Shown in pieces: positions 1 through 11,569 of a stretch of 64,000 bases of DNA (positions are counted from its first letter, which is position 1; every line of letters begins with the position of its first letter). The stretch is from positions 682,001 to 746,000 of the forward strand of contig NZ_JAADJT010000001.1 in NCBI RefSeq assembly GCF_011090165.1, written 5' to 3'. A model generated the notes under the pieces. That model had not been told where the DNA came from. It saw nothing but the letters and a program-made list of their open reading frames with translations, and searched no databases. The stretch comes from Duganella aceris (GTDB lineage Bacteria > Pseudomonadota > Gammaproteobacteria > Burkholderiales > Burkholderiaceae_D). The translations under genes were made by a program, and so were the position numbers.

Positions 1-120
1 ATCAAGGGCTTGATGACGCAGTAGTCTGCGCCCGCGCAAACGAATTTGATGGTGATTCGATAGGATGGAGAACGGCCGCATGGCGGCCGATTTCTGCTAC
101 CATTTCATCGGGGAGTGACC

Positions 121-528
121 ATGAACATGCCCATCAAATTCGACACACTTGAGTACGCCAGAAGATTGGTTGAAGCCGGGATTCCGGCCGATCAGGCGGA
201 GGCGCAAGCCAACGCTTTAAGCGATGTACTGGCCGAAGCGACGGTCGCACCAAGCGAGCTGGTGCTTCTTAAGACCGACATGATCGCCCGCATCGAGATG
301 TTGCGGGCTGAGATCTACGCCAAGCTGGAAGAGTTGGAAGAGCGAGTCAACGCGAAACTGGAAGCGTTGGAAGAGCGCTTCAACGCCAAGCTGGAAGCGT
401 TGGAACAACGCTTGATAGCGCGCTTCAGCGCCAAATTCACGACGCTGTACTGGATGGTCGGCATTTCCATGGCGCTGCACGCGGTGACCATCGGGATGCT
501 GGTGAAGATCGTCGACCGGCTGCCATAG
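121..528 (+). CDS. small coiled-coil protein with C-terminal membrane anchor
   Basis: 135 residues. The N-terminal third has the form FDTLEYARRLVEAGIPADQAEAQ, which resembles the CCDC90/DUF1640-type coiled-coil family (recognised by eye only). Residues about 67-99 are three tandem 11-residue repeats of the type AKLEALEERFN (DNA units 319-351, 352-384, 385-417), a hendecad coiled coil. One hydrophobic segment near residues 108-128 would anchor it in the membrane. ATG 121 is preferred over GTG 115 because GGGAG at 110-114 is properly spaced only for the ATG. A GC hairpin (arms 73-79 and 83-89) lies upstream. The role is unknown. Confidence 0.75.
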   Translation: MNMPIKFDTLEYARRLVEAGIPADQAEAQANALSDVLAEATVAPSELVLLKTDMIARIEMLRAEIYAKLEELEERVNAKLEALEERFNAKLEALEQRLIARFSAKFTTLYWMVGISMALHAVTIGMLVKIVDRLP

Positions 529-549
529 CCGGTCACATCAGGCTTTTTC
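514..549 (+). terminator. possible terminator after the coiled-coil gene
   Basis: Perfect 8-bp arms (514-521 and 527-534, loop 522-526) overlap the stop codon of the upstream gene, and a T-rich run follows at 544-549. The gap between stem and T-run is long, so termination is uncertain. The stem also lies just beyond the stop codon of tatC on the other strand. Confidence 0.3.
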
Positions 550-1293
550 TTCCGGCGCCGTCGAGATGCGCACGAACAGCGGCGCCACCAGCAGACCCAG
601 CTCGAACAGCAGACACATCGGAATCGCCAGCGAGAACATGCTGACCGCGTCCGGCGGCGTGACGATCGCCGCGACCACAAACGCGCCGACGATGGCGTAA
701 GGACGAATCTCCTTCAGCTTGGCCACCGACACCAGGCCCATGCGCACCAGGATCACCACCACCACCGGCACCTCGAAGGTCGCGCCAAACGCCAGGCACA
801 TCGACATCACGAAATCCAGATAGTTCTCGATATCCGGCGTCACCGCGATCGACTGCGGCGAAAACTCGGCGATGAACTGGAACACGCGGCCGAACACCAG
901 GAAGTAGCAGAACGCCACGCCGCTCATGAACAGCACCGACGATGAAATCACCAGCGGTGCGATCAGGCGCTTCTCGTGCGCGTACAAGCCCGGCGCGACG
1001 AACGCCCACAGCTGGTACAGCACCCACGGCAGCGCCAGGATGATGGAAATGACCAAGGTCACCTTCATCGGCACCAGAAACGGCGAAATGACGCCGGTGG
1101 CAATCATCTTCGAACCGACCGGCAGCGCGGCGATCATCGGCCGCGCGATGAAATCGTAGATCTGCGACGGGCCTGGCCAGATCATCAAGGTGATGCACAC
1201 CAACGCAATCCCGATCGAGGCCTTGACCAGACGGTCGCGCAGTTCGATCAGGTGGGAGATAAAGGTCTCTTCGCCCTGGGTAGATTTAGTCAT
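538..1293 (-). CDS. tatC: Sec-independent translocase subunit TatC
   Basis: 251 residues, usual TatC length, with six predicted membrane helices. The N-terminus has the family's HLIELRDRL segment, and the PGLYAHEKR motif in the first periplasmic/second helix region is the conserved TatC signature. With TatB it forms the twin-arginine signal peptide receptor in the inner membrane. It starts directly after the tatB stop (stop 1294-1296, start 1291-1293), so the two are co-transcribed. It is the last gene of the long minus-strand string. Confidence 0.97.
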   Translation of the reverse strand: MTKSTQGEETFISHLIELRDRLVKASIGIALVCITLMIWPGPSQIYDFIARPMIAALPVGSKMIATGVISPFLVPMKVTLVISIILALPWVLYQLWAFVAPGLYAHEKRLIAPLVISSSVLFMSGVAFCYFLVFGRVFQFIAEFSPQSIAVTPDIENYLDFVMSMCLAFGATFEVPVVVVILVRMGLVSVAKLKEIRPYAIVGAFVVAAIVTPPDAVSMFSLAIPMCLLFELGLLVAPLFVRISTAPEEKA

Positions 1294-1803
1294 TTAGTAA
1301 AACGTCGCCTGGCTATTGCCGCGTGGACGGAAGCGGGCAACCCGCGCCGCGCCGGAAGTGACATGCAGCTTGCCGCCGTGGCGCTGCTTGTACCAGGCCG
1401 GAATGGCGGAACTGCGCACCAGCTTCTTGCGGCGGAATTCGCGCGCCTTGCGCGACACATCCTCGGTGGTGGCGGTGCTGGTGAACGATGAAGTAGCCGA
1501 CGTATCGTGCGTGTGGTCGGCATCGTGCCAAGCATTTTCCACATCCGCCATGTTCTGCGAAATGGAATTCTCCACGTCCGACTTGATGTTGTGCGCCGCG
1601 TCCTTAACTTCCTTGTGCAGGTTCTTCAATTCCTCCAGCTCGATTTCACGCGAGACTTCGGATTTGACTTCGTTCAGGTAGCGTTGTGCGCGGCCGTACA
1701 GGGTCCCGGCCATGCGCGCCACCTTGGGCAGCTTTTCGGGACCGATGACGATCAGCGCAACCACGCCGATCACAGCAAGTTTGGTAAGACCGAGATCGAT
1801 CAT
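1294..1803 (-). CDS. tatB: Sec-independent translocase subunit TatB
   Basis: 169 residues: an N-terminal membrane helix, the IGPEKLP hinge, an amphipathic helix, then a charged helical region and a low-complexity basic tail (from about residue 100) of the kind that varies between TatB proteins. It binds TatC and is the first docking site for folded Tat substrates. It lies between tatA (39-bp gap) and tatC (no gap). Confidence 0.95.
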   Translation of the reverse strand: MIDLGLTKLAVIGVVALIVIGPEKLPKVARMAGTLYGRAQRYLNEVKSEVSREIELEELKNLHKEVKDAAHNIKSDVENSISQNMADVENAWHDADHTHDTSATSSFTSTATTEDVSRKAREFRRKKLVRSSAIPAWYKQRHGGKLHVTSGAARVARFRPRGNSQATFY

Positions 1804-1842
1804 AAGGTAGCTTCAGCCGGCAGGGAGCTGGGCTCCCCTGGC

Positions 1843-2049
1843 TTATTTCTTTTCTTTAGCGTCGACGTCGATGGTGCCAGGCGCGGCGGGTGTGGCTGGC
1901 TTGTCGTCTTCGTTACCTTTGACGCCATCCTTGAAGCCCTTGACGGCCTTGCCGATGTCCGAACCCATGTTGCCGAGCTTCTTGGTGCCGAAAACCAGCA
2001 TCACGATCACCAGCACGATCAGCCAATGCCAAATACTAAATGAACCCAT
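1843..2049 (-). CDS. tatA: Sec-independent translocase subunit TatA
   Basis: 68 residues: a single N-terminal membrane helix, then [14 protein letters not shown] and GFKDG, the TatA hinge and amphipathic helix signature. It forms the protein-conducting oligomer. Two ATGs are adjacent (2052 and 2049); the second (MGSFSIW) has the better distance to the AAGGGG ribosome site and matches usual TatA N-termini. A TATACT box on the minus strand (2113-2118) upstream could give tat its own promoter, but no good -35 box was found. Confidence 0.95.
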   Translation of the reverse strand: MGSFSIWHWLIVLVIVMLVFGTKKLGNMGSDIGKAVKGFKDGVKGNEDDKPATPAAPGTIDVDAKEKK

Positions 2050-2148
2050 CATATTCCCCTTGCAAGGCGCATGCGCCCAGATTTATCCGTTGATTCAGGT
2101 ACAGCCTGCGACAGTATAAGCGAAGCGCAGCCCGTCATGTGGATGTCA

Positions 2149-2517
2149 TCACCGCTGGCCACGCCACGGGTGCGCGCCGCCGATCACATGCAAATGCAGA
2201 TGGTACACCTCTTGGCCGCCGTCCGGCCCACTGTTGATCAGCGTCTTGTAGCCGGCGCTCGGCGTGCCGTCCGCATCGTAGCCCACCGCGCAACCGAATT
2301 CCTCCGCCAGACGGGGGGCCAACGCCAGCATCCGGCCCAGCAGCGCCGGCGCGCCGGCGGCGTCCTGCAGCGTGGCGTAATGCTGCTTCGGGATCACCAG
2401 CAGGTGCACCGGCGCGGCCGGATTGATGTCCTTGAAGGCCAGCAGCTCCTCGTCCTCGTACACGGCGGCGGAAGGGATTTTCTTTTCAGCTATCTTGCAA
2501 AATATGCAGTTTTCCAC
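2149..2517 (-). CDS. hinT: HIT-family purine nucleoside phosphoramidase
   Basis: 122 residues with the N-terminal CIFCKI motif of HinT-type proteins and the C-terminal histidine triad HLHLHVIGG (HxHxHxx), which holds the nucleophilic histidine. HinT proteins hydrolyse AMP-lysine and aminoacyl-adenylates in the cytoplasm. It follows hisE by 12 bp and precedes tatA, so it sits in the his-tat string. Physiological substrate is not visible from sequence. Confidence 0.93.
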   Translation of the reverse strand: MENCIFCKIAEKKIPSAAVYEDEELLAFKDINPAAPVHLLVIPKQHYATLQDAAGAPALLGRMLALAPRLAEEFGCAVGYDADGTPSAGYKTLINSGPDGGQEVYHLHLHVIGGAHPWRGQR

Positions 2518-2529
2518 GGCAACTCCGAT

Positions 2530-2868
2530 TTATTCTTTGCGGGACGCTTTTTCCTCGATGCCGGACACGCCTTCGCGGCGCGCCAGCTCGTCGAGCACCT
2601 GCTGCGGTTTCAGGTCGAACTGGGCCAGCAGCACCAGCGTATGGAACCACAGGTCGGCCACTTCGTACAAGACCTTGCCGCTGTCGCCGCCGGCGCGCGC
2701 ATCCTTGGCGGCCATCACGGTCTCCGTGGCTTCCTCGCCGATCTTCTTCAGGATCGCGTCGTCGCCCTTGGCGAACAGCTTGGAGGTATAGGAGGTGGCG
2801 GGATCGCCGCCGTTGGCCGGTTTGCGGGTTTCGATCAGTTCGCCCAGGCGTTGCAGGATGTCGCTCAT
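2530..2868 (-). CDS. hisE: phosphoribosyl-ATP pyrophosphatase
   Basis: 112 residues. All-alpha MazG-like fold with the [11 protein letters not shown] and YEVADLWFH segments that supply the metal-binding acidic residues. It hydrolyses PR-ATP to PR-AMP, the second step of histidine synthesis. It overlaps hisI by 4 bp (ATGA coupling). HisE and HisI are separate proteins here, not the fused HisIE of enterobacteria. Confidence 0.96.
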   Translation of the reverse strand: MSDILQRLGELIETRKPANGGDPATSYTSKLFAKGDDAILKKIGEEATETVMAAKDARAGGDSGKVLYEVADLWFHTLVLLAQFDLKPQQVLDELARREGVSGIEEKASRKE

Positions 2869-3299
2869 TTGCCCGCCTTGTAGATATCGGACGGATCCTT
2901 CAGCACCGGCTCGGTGTTCTGCCAGTCGCCTTCCAGCGCATCACCCTCGAACTTCTGGAAGAAGCAGGAATGACGGCCGGTGTGGCAGGCGATGCCGCCG
3001 GCTTGCTCGATCTTCAGCAGCACCACGTCCTCGTCGCAATCGACGCGGATCTCCAGCACCTTCTGCGTATGGCCGGACTCCTCGCCCTTGTGCCACAGCT
3101 TCTTGCGCGAACGGCTCCAGTACACCGCCTCGCCCAGCTCGACCGTCTTGGCCAGCGCCTCGCGGTTCATCCAAGCGAACATCAGCACATCGTTGCTGCC
3201 GGCCTCCTGCGCGATCACCGGCACCAGGCCGTGCTCGTCCCATTTGATTTTCTTCAGCCATGCAGCCTTGGGCTGCGGACTTGCCAGATTGGTCATCAT
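2865..3299 (-). CDS. hisI: phosphoribosyl-AMP cyclohydrolase
   Basis: 144 residues. It carries [30 protein letters not shown] and the [10 protein letters not shown] / [10 protein letters not shown] region with the cysteines and aspartates that bind zinc and magnesium. It opens the purine ring of PR-AMP, the third step of the pathway. It is translationally coupled to hisE. The start could also be the second ATG, at 3296. Confidence 0.97.
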   Translation of the reverse strand: MMTNLASPQPKAAWLKKIKWDEHGLVPVIAQEAGSNDVLMFAWMNREALAKTVELGEAVYWSRSRKKLWHKGEESGHTQKVLEIRVDCDEDVVLLKIEQAGGIACHTGRHSCFFQKFEGDALEGDWQNTEPVLKDPSDIYKAGK

Positions 3300-3308
3300 G
3301 CTTTTCTC

Positions 3309-4070
3309 TTAAACCAGGCGCATCGGAATGCCCTGTTGCGCCATGAAGCGCTTGGCTTCCTGCACCGTGTGCTGGCCGTAGTGGAAGATGCTGGCAGCCA
3401 GCACCGCGTCGGCCTTGCCGAGCTTGACGCCGTCGGCCAGGTCCTGCAAGCCGCCGACGCCGCCGGAGGCGATCACCGGGATGCCGATGGCGTCGGACAC
3501 GCCGCGCGTCAGGCCGAGGTCGAAACCGGATTTGGTGCCGTCGCGGTCCATGCTGGTCAGCAGGATTTCACCGGCGCCCAGCTGTTCCATTTTCTTCGCC
3601 CATTCGATGGCGTCGATGCCGGTGGCCTTGCGGCCGCCGTGGGTGAACACTTCCCACTTGCCCGGCGACACCTGCTTGGCGTCGATCGCCACCACGATGC
3701 ACTGCGAGCCGTGCTTTTGCGAGGCGTCGTACACCAGTTGCGGATTCGACACCGCCGACGAGTTCATGCTGACCTTGTCCGCGCCGGCGTTGAGCAGGCG
3801 GCGCACATCGGCCACTTCGCGCACGCCGCCGCCGACCGTCAGCGGAATGAACACCTGCGACGCGACCGCTTCGATGATGTGCAGGATCAGGCCGCGGTTG
3901 TCGCTGGTGGCGGTGATGTCGAGGAAGGTCAGTTCGTCGGCGCCCTGCTCATCGTAGCGGCGCGCGATTTCCACCGGGTCGCCGGCGTCGCGCAGCTCGG
4001 TGAAATTGACGCCTTTGACGACGCGGCCATCGGTCACGTCCAGGCAGGGGATGATGCGTTTAGCCAGCAT
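3309..4070 (-). CDS. hisF: imidazole glycerol phosphate synthase, cyclase subunit
   Basis: 253 residues, a (beta/alpha)8 barrel. Catalytic aspartates sit in [14 protein letters not shown] near the start and in VVAIDAKQ in the middle; a phosphate-binding VIASGGVGG lies near the C-terminus. It uses ammonia from HisH to make IGP and AICAR. The frame is open further upstream, but ATG 4070 gives the family's [11 protein letters not shown] start and shares one base with the hisA stop (TAATG). Confidence 0.97.
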   Translation of the reverse strand: MLAKRIIPCLDVTDGRVVKGVNFTELRDAGDPVEIARRYDEQGADELTFLDITATSDNRGLILHIIEAVASQVFIPLTVGGGVREVADVRRLLNAGADKVSMNSSAVSNPQLVYDASQKHGSQCIVVAIDAKQVSPGKWEVFTHGGRKATGIDAIEWAKKMEQLGAGEILLTSMDRDGTKSGFDLGLTRGVSDAIGIPVIASGGVGGLQDLADGVKLGKADAVLAASIFHYGQHTVQEAKRFMAQQGIPMRLV

Positions 4071-4858
4071 TATTCGTCTTCTTCCTCGATGAGGTCGCCG
4101 CTCAGTTCGTCGGCGCGCAGTTGCGCCGACGCCAGGTCGATCGTGCCTTCGTAGATCGAGCGGCCGCAGATCACGCCCTCGATGCCTTCGTCCTGCACCG
4201 CGCACAGCGCTTCGACGTCGGCCAGGTTGTGCAGGCCGCCGGAGGCGATGACCGGGATCTTGACCGCCTGCGCGAGCTTGACGGTAGCCTCGATGTTGAC
4301 GCCGCCCATCATGCCGTCGCGGCCGATGTCGGTGTAGATGATCGATTCGACGCCGTAGGCTTCGAATTTTTTCGCCAGGTCGATCACTTCGTGGCCGGAC
4401 ATCTTGCTCCAGCCGTCGGTGGCGACCTTGCCGTCCTTGGCATCCAGGCCGACGATGATGTGGCCGGGGAAGGCGCCGCAGGCGTCGTGCAGGAAGCCAG
4501 GTTCCTTCACGGCGGCGGTGCCGATGATGACGTAGCTGATGCCGGCGTCCAGGTAGCGCTCGATGGTGTCGAGGTCGCGGATGCCGCCGCCCAGCTGGAC
4601 CGGGATCTCATCCAGGTCGTTGTCCTCCGCGTACTCCTGCACCACCTTCAGGATGGCCTTGACCGCGCCTTCGTTCTTCGGCTTGCCGGCGAACGCGCCG
4701 TTCAGGTCGACCAGGTGCAGCCGGCGCGCGCCCTGCTTCAGCCAATGCAGAGCCATGTCGGCCGGATCTTCGGAGAATACGGTGGCGAGTTCCATATCGC
4801 CTTGTTTCAAGCGAACGCAGTGACCGTCTTTGAGGTCGATGGCAGGAATAAGCAGCAT
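4070..4858 (-). CDS. hisA: ProFAR isomerase
   Basis: 262 residues, a (beta/alpha)8 barrel related to HisF, with catalytic aspartates in [12 protein letters not shown] and in VGLDAKDG. It converts ProFAR to PRFAR, the substrate of HisF-HisH. ATG 4858 is chosen because the family begins at this motif; the open frame upstream is unrelated. The C-terminus ends in a short acidic EEEDE tail. It lies 34 bp from hisH. Confidence 0.97.
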   Translation of the reverse strand: MLLIPAIDLKDGHCVRLKQGDMELATVFSEDPADMALHWLKQGARRLHLVDLNGAFAGKPKNEGAVKAILKVVQEYAEDNDLDEIPVQLGGGIRDLDTIERYLDAGISYVIIGTAAVKEPGFLHDACGAFPGHIIVGLDAKDGKVATDGWSKMSGHEVIDLAKKFEAYGVESIIYTDIGRDGMMGGVNIEATVKLAQAVKIPVIASGGLHNLADVEALCAVQDEGIEGVICGRSIYEGTIDLASAQLRADELSGDLIEEEDE

Positions 4859-4892
4859 GATGGTTTTAGTTAGAAGTGAGAGGTAAAAGAAA

Positions 4893-5531
4893 TCAAGGGT
4901 TCCAGTGAACGAAATTCTTGTACAACTGCAGCCCGGTCGCGGCGCTTTTCTCCGGATGGAACTGGGTCGCAAAAATATTATCACGCGCGACGGCGCAGCT
5001 GAACGGCGCACCGTAGATAGTTTGACCTACCGTATGGGAGACCTGTTCCGGCTGGGCAAAATAGCTGTGCACGAAATAGAAATAGCTGTCGTCGGGAATA
5101 TCGCGCCACATCGGGTGAGACGCGGTTTGCCGCACTTGGTTCCAGCCCATTTGCGGCACCTTGAAGCGCGAGCCGTCCTCTTGCAGCTGGCCATCGAGCT
5201 GGAAGCGCACCACCTTGCCGGGCAACAGGCCCAGGCCGGCGGCGTTGCCTTCTTCGCTGCCGTCGAACAACATCTGCTCGCCGATGCACACGCCCATCAG
5301 CGGCTTGCTGTCGGCCGCCTTCAGCAACGCCTCCAGCACGCCGGATTCGCGCAAGCTGCGCATGCAATCCGGCATCGCGCCCTGGCCGGGCAGCACGATG
5401 CGGTCGGCGGTTTCGATATCGGCCACTTCGCCGGAGATCAGCACGTCGGCTTCGGGCGCGACCGCGCGCAGCGCTTGCGCGACCGAACGCAGATTACCCA
5501 TGCCGTAATCAACTACTACGATTTTTTTCAT
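4893..5531 (-). CDS. hisH: imidazole glycerol phosphate synthase, glutamine amidotransferase subunit
   Basis: 212 residues, class I glutamine amidotransferase. The [12 protein letters not shown] start, nucleophile elbow [10 protein letters not shown] with the catalytic cysteine, and FHPEKS with the catalytic histidine and glutamate are all present. The residue after the nucleophile glycine is Glu where many relatives have Met, a minor variation. It supplies ammonia to HisF. It sits 9 bp from hisB. Confidence 0.96.
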   Translation of the reverse strand: MKKIVVVDYGMGNLRSVAQALRAVAPEADVLISGEVADIETADRIVLPGQGAMPDCMRSLRESGVLEALLKAADSKPLMGVCIGEQMLFDGSEEGNAAGLGLLPGKVVRFQLDGQLQEDGSRFKVPQMGWNQVRQTASHPMWRDIPDDSYFYFVHSYFAQPEQVSHTVGQTIYGAPFSCAVARDNIFATQFHPEKSAATGLQLYKNFVHWNP

Positions 5532-5540
5532 GGCGTTTTT

Positions 5541-6131
5541 TTAGAGACTGCCTTTGGTCGACGGGATGGTGCCGGCGGCGCGCGGGTCCAGCTCGGACGC
5601 CATGCGCAGCGCGCGGCCGAAGGCCTTGAACACGGTTTCGCATTGGTGGTGCGCGTTGGTGCCGCGCAGGTTGTCGATGTGCAGCGTGACCAGCGCGTGG
5701 TTGACGAAGCCGCGGAAGAATTCCAGCGTCAGGTCGACGTCGAAGGTGCCGATCATCGCGCGCGTGAACGGGATGTGGTACTCGATGCCTGGACGGCCGG
5801 AGAAGTCCAGCACCACGCGCGACAGCGCCTCGTCCAGCGGCACATAGGAATGGCCGTAGCGGACGATGCCCTTGCGGTCGCCGATGGCCTTGGCCACCGC
5901 CATGCCGAGCGTGATGCCGACGTCTTCCACCGTGTGGTGGTTGTCGATATGAATGTCGCCGGTGGCTTCGACGTCGAGGTCGAACAGGCCGTGACGGGCG
6001 ATCTGGTCCAGCATATGGTCGAGGAAAGGCACGCCGGTGTTCAGCTTTTGCTTGCCGGTGCCGTCCAGGTTGATCGAGACGCGGACTTGCGTCTCGTTGG
6101 TGTTGCGGATGATTTCTGCGGTGCGGTTCAT
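5541..6131 (-). CDS. hisB: imidazoleglycerol-phosphate dehydratase
   Basis: 196 residues, single-domain enzyme without the histidinol phosphatase half found in E. coli HisB. Metal-binding motifs are seen: [21 protein letters not shown], and [14 protein letters not shown] at the C-terminus. It makes imidazole acetol phosphate. The start at 6131 (MNRTAEI) fits the family better than the longer open frame. The phosphatase must be encoded elsewhere, as none is in the window. Confidence 0.96.
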   Translation of the reverse strand: MNRTAEIIRNTNETQVRVSINLDGTGKQKLNTGVPFLDHMLDQIARHGLFDLDVEATGDIHIDNHHTVEDVGITLGMAVAKAIGDRKGIVRYGHSYVPLDEALSRVVLDFSGRPGIEYHIPFTRAMIGTFDVDLTLEFFRGFVNHALVTLHIDNLRGTNAHHQCETVFKAFGRALRMASELDPRAAGTIPSTKGSL

Positions 6132-6150
6132 GAAGGGCTCGCGATGGGTC

Positions 6151-7245
6151 TCAGGATGCCAGCGATGCGGCGAAGGCATCGAGGAAGGCGGAATTCTCTT
6201 CCGGGGTGCTGACCGTGATGCGAAGGCAATTGGTCAGCACAGTATGCATTTTACTCACATTTTTAATTAAAACCTTGTGGGACAGTAGTTTCAGATGGGC
6301 ATCGTCGGAATTCGGCACCCGAATCAAGATAAAATTCGCCGCCGACGGAAAAACCTCGACGCCCGGCAGGGCGGCCAATGCAGCCATCAGATCGGCGCGT
6401 GCGGCGCGCAACGCGGCGGCCTGCTGGTTCAGCACCTCCACGTGGTCGAACGCGAATTCGGCCGCCGCCTGCGTCAATACGTTGATGTTGTAAGGAGGCC
6501 GCACTTTGTCGCATTCGGCCAGCAATTGCGGCGCCGCCGACATGTAGCCGAGGCGGATCCCGGCCAGTCCCAGCTTCGACACCGTGCGCATGACGACCAG
6601 GTTGTCGAATTCCGGCAGGCGGTGCATGAAGGTCTGCTGTGCGAACGGCTCGTAGGCTTCATCGACGACAGCAAGGCCGAAACCGTCCAGCGCGCGGATG
6701 ATCGCGACGATGTCGTCTTCGGCGAACAGGTTGCCGGTCGGGTTGTTCGGATAGGACAGGAACACCAGCGCCGGCTTGTGCTCGGCGATGGCGGCCAGCA
6801 TCGCCGGCAGGTCCAAGGTCAGGTCGGCTTGCAGCGGCACGCCGACGTAGTCCATGCCGGCGAATTGCGCCGAGCGCTGGTACATCACGAACGACGGCGT
6901 CGGCGCCAGCACCACGGCGCGGCGGTCCTGCGTGGCGCAGGCCATGCACAGGATCGAGATCAGTTCATCCGAGCCGTTGCCAAGCATGACGTCGTAGCCG
7001 GCCGGGATGCCGAGCGTGTCGCGCACGCGTTGCTTGATGCCGGCGTAGGACGCCGTCGGATAGCGGTTCAGCGCCACGTCGGTCAGGCGCCGGCCCAGTT
7101 CCTCGCGCAGATGATGCGGCAGGTGGTAAGGGTTCTCCATCGCATCCAGCTTGATAAAACCACTCGCATCGGCGACGTGGTAGCCAGCGATGGCACGGAC
7201 GTCGGGGCGGATGATGGTGTTGACCAGGGTGTCGATGGAAGACAT
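6151..7245 (-). CDS. hisC: histidinol-phosphate aminotransferase
   Basis: 364 residues, fold-type I PLP aminotransferase. It has the MENPYHLP segment near the start, GNGSDELI (cofactor phosphate region), [15 protein letters not shown] and [13 protein letters not shown] with the Schiff-base lysine. It transaminates imidazole acetol phosphate with glutamate. It lies between the methyltransferase gene (13-bp gap) and hisB (19-bp gap). Confidence 0.96.
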   Translation of the reverse strand: MSSIDTLVNTIIRPDVRAIAGYHVADASGFIKLDAMENPYHLPHHLREELGRRLTDVALNRYPTASYAGIKQRVRDTLGIPAGYDVMLGNGSDELISILCMACATQDRRAVVLAPTPSFVMYQRSAQFAGMDYVGVPLQADLTLDLPAMLAAIAEHKPALVFLSYPNNPTGNLFAEDDIVAIIRALDGFGLAVVDEAYEPFAQQTFMHRLPEFDNLVVMRTVSKLGLAGIRLGYMSAAPQLLAECDKVRPPYNINVLTQAAAEFAFDHVEVLNQQAAALRAARADLMAALAALPGVEVFPSAANFILIRVPNSDDAHLKLLSHKVLIKNVSKMHTVLTNCLRITVSTPEENSAFLDAFAASLAS

Positions 7246-7258
7246 CTTACTAAGGCTC

Positions 7259-8080
7259 CTATGAGGTGATGGTACTTCGCTTGGCCCGTGGCACGGGCTT
7301 TTTCTTGACCGGCGGCGCCGGGATTTCGGGCAGCGCCAAACGTTCGGCGATGATGGCGCAGTAGTCGGGATTCAGTTCGAAGCCGACGAAGTTGCGGCCG
7401 CAGCGCTTGGCCGCGATCGCCGTCGTGCCGCTGCCCATGAACAGGTCGAGCACCACGCCGTCCGGCGGGCACGAGGCCTTGAGCATGCGCTCGATGATCT
7501 CCAGCGGCTTTTGCGTCGGATGGTCGGCGCGCTCGGGATGCTCGCGGTGCAGCCGCGATACGCTCCACAAATCCTTGGGGTTGTAGCCCACTTCCAGCCA
7601 CTTGGCGCCGATGAAGATCGAGCGCGAGCGGGCCTTCTTGGTTTCGGCGTCGTAGGGAATCCGCACCGCGTCGAGATCGAAGTAGTAATCCTTGCGGCGC
7701 ACGAAAAAGCCGATGGTGTCGTGCACCGACGAGTAGCTGCGCACGCTGCCGCCCATCGACGGCACGCGGCGGTCCCAGATGATCTCGTTCATCATCGTCA
7801 TGCGTTTTTTCAGCAGCACGAAGATCTCCGGCGAAAAGCGCCAGGTCAGGAAGATATACAGGCTACCGTTCGGCTTCAGCTTGGGCAGCGCGGCGTCGAT
7901 CCACTGCTCGGTCCAGCGCAGGTATTCCTCCACCGTCTGCGAGTCGGAATCGTTGCCGTAGTCCTTGCCCAGGTTATACGGCGGGTCGGTCAGGATCAAG
8001 TCGATGGAACCGTCGGGGATGCGCGCCAGTCCGGTCAGCGCATCCTCGCAGAAGACTTGATTGATCCATGCAGCTGTCAT
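7259..8080 (-). CDS. orphan beta-class DNA methyltransferase inside the his operon
   Basis: 273 residues. The catalytic motif [12 protein letters not shown] lies near residues 31-42 and the AdoMet-binding motif [11 protein letters not shown] near the C-terminus, the motif order of beta-class N6-adenine or N4-cytosine methyltransferases. A basic [13 protein letters not shown] tail follows. DPPY favours adenine-N6, but the target site cannot be read from sequence. The start at 8080 overlaps the hisD stop by 4 bp (ATGA), so translation is coupled. No restriction endonuclease gene is nearby, so a regulatory or housekeeping methylation role is inferred. Confidence 0.88.
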   Translation of the reverse strand: MTAAWINQVFCEDALTGLARIPDGSIDLILTDPPYNLGKDYGNDSDSQTVEEYLRWTEQWIDAALPKLKPNGSLYIFLTWRFSPEIFVLLKKRMTMMNEIIWDRRVPSMGGSVRSYSSVHDTIGFFVRRKDYYFDLDAVRIPYDAETKKARSRSIFIGAKWLEVGYNPKDLWSVSRLHREHPERADHPTQKPLEIIERMLKASCPPDGVVLDLFMGSGTTAIAAKRCGRNFVGFELNPDYCAIIAERLALPEIPAPPVKKKPVPRAKRSTITS

Positions 8081-9393
8081 TTGAGGCGCAGCTCCGCGCT
8101 GCGGGCGTGCGCCTGCAAGCCTTCGCCATACGCCAGTTCCGCCGCGACCTTGCCCAGCGTTTGCGCGCCGGCTTCGCTGACGTGGATGATCGACGAGCGT
8201 TTCTGGAAATCGTACACGCCCAGCGGCGACGAGAAGCGCGCGGTGCGCGAGGTCGGCAGCACGTGGTTCGGGCCGCAGCAGTAGTCGCCCAGCGATTCGG
8301 ACGAGAAGCGACCGAGGAACATCGCGCCGGCGTGGCGGATCTGGTCGGCCCATTGCTGCGGGTTTTCGGCCGAAATCTCCAGATGCTCGGCCGCGATGCT
8401 GTTGGCGATGGCGCAGGCTTCGGCCATGTCGCGCACCTTGACCAGCGCGCCGCGGTCGGTCAACGAAGTGCGGATGGTCTCGTGGCGCGGCATCGTCGGC
8501 AGCAGCTTGTTGATGCTGGCTTCCACCCTGGCGATGTAATCGGCGTCGGGGCACAGCAGGATGGCTTGCGCCAGCTCGTCGTGCTCGGCCTGCGAGAACA
8601 GGTCCATCGCCACCCAGTCCGGATCGGTGGTGCCGTCGCAGATGATCAGGATTTCCGACGGGCCGGCGATCATGTCGATGCCGACGATGCCGAACACGCG
8701 GCGCTTGGCTGCCGCCACGTAGGCGTTGCCGGGGCCGACGATCTTGTCGACGGCCTGGATGGTTTCGGTGCCGTGCGCCAGCGCGCCGACCGCCTGTGCG
8801 CCGCCGATGGTGATGACGCGGGTGACGCCGGCGATCGCGGCGGCGGCCAGCACCATCTGGTTCTTCACGCCGTCCGGAGTCGGCACCACCATGATGATTT
8901 CCTCGACGCCGGCGACGTGCGCCGGGATCGCGTTCATCAGCACCGACGACGGATAGGCGGCCTTGCCGCCCGGGACGTAGATGCCGACGCGATCCAGCGG
9001 CGTGACCTTCTGGCCCAGCACCGTGCCGTCGGCCTCGGTGTAGGTGAAGCCGTTCAGTTCCTGCTTCTGCCGTTCGTGGAACACGCGGATGCGTTGCGCG
9101 GCCACGTGCAGCGCGGCGCGTTGCGCCTCCGGGATGCCGGCCAGCGCGGCCTGCAATTCGGCTTCAGGGATGTCGAAGGCCGCCATGCTGGACGCGCCGC
9201 CGTTCGGAATGCGGTCGAAGCGGTTGGTGTATTCCAGCACGGCGGCGTCGCCGCGTGCCTTGACGTCGGCCAGGATGCCGGCGACCGCGCTTTCGATCGC
9301 ATTATCGGTGCTCACTTCAAACGCCAGCAGGGTGTCCAGTGACTTTTTGAAATCGGCTTGAGTGGAATCCAGCTTGGTGATTTGAATCGACAT
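8077..9393 (-). CDS. hisD: histidinol dehydrogenase
   Basis: 438 residues. Family motifs seen include [18 protein letters not shown], the [12 protein letters not shown] segment, and the zinc/active-site stretch EHLEI plus [13 protein letters not shown]. It oxidises histidinol to histidine in two NAD-dependent steps, the last of the pathway. It starts 5 bp after hisG and its stop codon overlaps the methyltransferase start. Confidence 0.97.
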   Translation of the reverse strand: MSIQITKLDSTQADFKKSLDTLLAFEVSTDNAIESAVAGILADVKARGDAAVLEYTNRFDRIPNGGASSMAAFDIPEAELQAALAGIPEAQRAALHVAAQRIRVFHERQKQELNGFTYTEADGTVLGQKVTPLDRVGIYVPGGKAAYPSSVLMNAIPAHVAGVEEIIMVVPTPDGVKNQMVLAAAAIAGVTRVITIGGAQAVGALAHGTETIQAVDKIVGPGNAYVAAAKRRVFGIVGIDMIAGPSEILIICDGTTDPDWVAMDLFSQAEHDELAQAILLCPDADYIARVEASINKLLPTMPRHETIRTSLTDRGALVKVRDMAEACAIANSIAAEHLEISAENPQQWADQIRHAGAMFLGRFSSESLGDYCCGPNHVLPTSRTARFSSPLGVYDFQKRSSIIHVSEAGAQTLGKVAAELAYGEGLQAHARSAELRLK

Positions 9394-9398
9394 GATGT

Positions 9399-10061
9399 TT
9401 ACTTTTTAGAGGCGCGTTCGAAGGCTTCGATGATGGGTTGCAGGCGCTCGCGCTTGAGCTTGAGCGCGGCCTGGTTGACGATCAGGCGCGACGAGATGTC
9501 CATGATGGCTTCCACTTCGACCAGGTCGTTGGCGCGCAGCGTGTTGCCGGTGCTGACCACGTCGACGATGGCGTCCGACAGGCCGACCAGCGGCGCCAGC
9601 TCCATCGAGCCGTACAGCTTGATCAGGTCGACGTGCACGCCCTTCTTGGCGAAGTGCTCGCGCGCGGTCTGTACGAACTTGGTGGCGACCCGCAGGCGCG
9701 CGCCCTGGCGCACGGCGGTTTCGTAGTCGAAGCCGTTCTTCACCGCCACCGACATGCGGCAGGCGGCGATGTTCAGGTCGATCGGCTGGTACAGACCTTC
9801 GCCGCCATGCTCCAGCAGCACGTCCTTGCCGGCCACGCCGAAATCGGCGGCGCCATACTGCACATAGGTCGGCACGTCGGTGGCGCGGACGATGATGACG
9901 CGCACGTCCGGGTCGTTGGTCGACAAGATCAGCTTGCGCGAGGTCTCCGGGTTTTCGGTGACGGTGATGCCGGCCGCTTCCAGGAGCGGCAGCGTGTCGT
10001 CAAAAATGCGGCCCTTCGACAGCGCCAGGATCAGCTGCGGGTTGGCCTGAAATCCACTCAT
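9399..10061 (-). CDS. hisG: ATP phosphoribosyltransferase, short form
   Basis: 220 residues, the short HisG form lacking the C-terminal histidine-binding domain. Seen: [20 protein letters not shown] at the start, [12 protein letters not shown], and [15 protein letters not shown] for PRPP binding. It commits ATP and PRPP to histidine synthesis. Short forms are known to need the HisZ regulatory subunit, which is not in the window and should lie elsewhere. One base separates it from murA. Confidence 0.96.
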   Translation of the reverse strand: MSGFQANPQLILALSKGRIFDDTLPLLEAAGITVTENPETSRKLILSTNDPDVRVIIVRATDVPTYVQYGAADFGVAGKDVLLEHGGEGLYQPIDLNIAACRMSVAVKNGFDYETAVRQGARLRVATKFVQTAREHFAKKGVHVDLIKLYGSMELAPLVGLSDAIVDVVSTGNTLRANDLVEVEAIMDISSRLIVNQAALKLKRERLQPIIEAFERASKK

Positions 10062-10062
10062 G

Positions 10063-11313
<1,251 letters not shown>

Positions 11314-11316
11314 GCT

Positions 11317-11553
11317 TTATCCTTGATATTCTTCAGGGGTGAGGGTTTTCATCGACAGCGCGTGGATTTCCTCGCGCATGCGGTCGCCCAGCGCGGCGTA
11401 CACGATCTGGTGGCGCTGGATCAGACGCTTGCCCGCGAACGCGGGCGACACGATCACCGCCTGGAAGTGCTGGCCGTCGCCCTCGACTTCGAGGTGGGTA
11501 CATTCGAGACCGGCGGTGATGTAGCCGTGGATCAGTTCTGGAGTGGTAGGCAT
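11317..11553 (-). CDS. ibaG: BolA-family protein (IbaG-like)
   Basis: 78 residues, BolA fold. The VEGDGQHFQAVIVSPAFAGKRLIQRHQIVYAALG core fits the family, with the IQRHQ segment holding the conserved histidine that co-binds iron-sulfur clusters with monothiol glutaredoxins. Its place directly before murA matches ibaG of other proteobacteria. A CGFS glutaredoxin, its usual type of partner, is encoded at 32469-32780 in this window. Confidence 0.9.
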   Translation of the reverse strand: MPTTPELIHGYITAGLECTHLEVEGDGQHFQAVIVSPAFAGKRLIQRHQIVYAALGDRMREEIHALSMKTLTPEEYQG

Positions 11554-11569
11554 GATGAGTCCTTGAATA

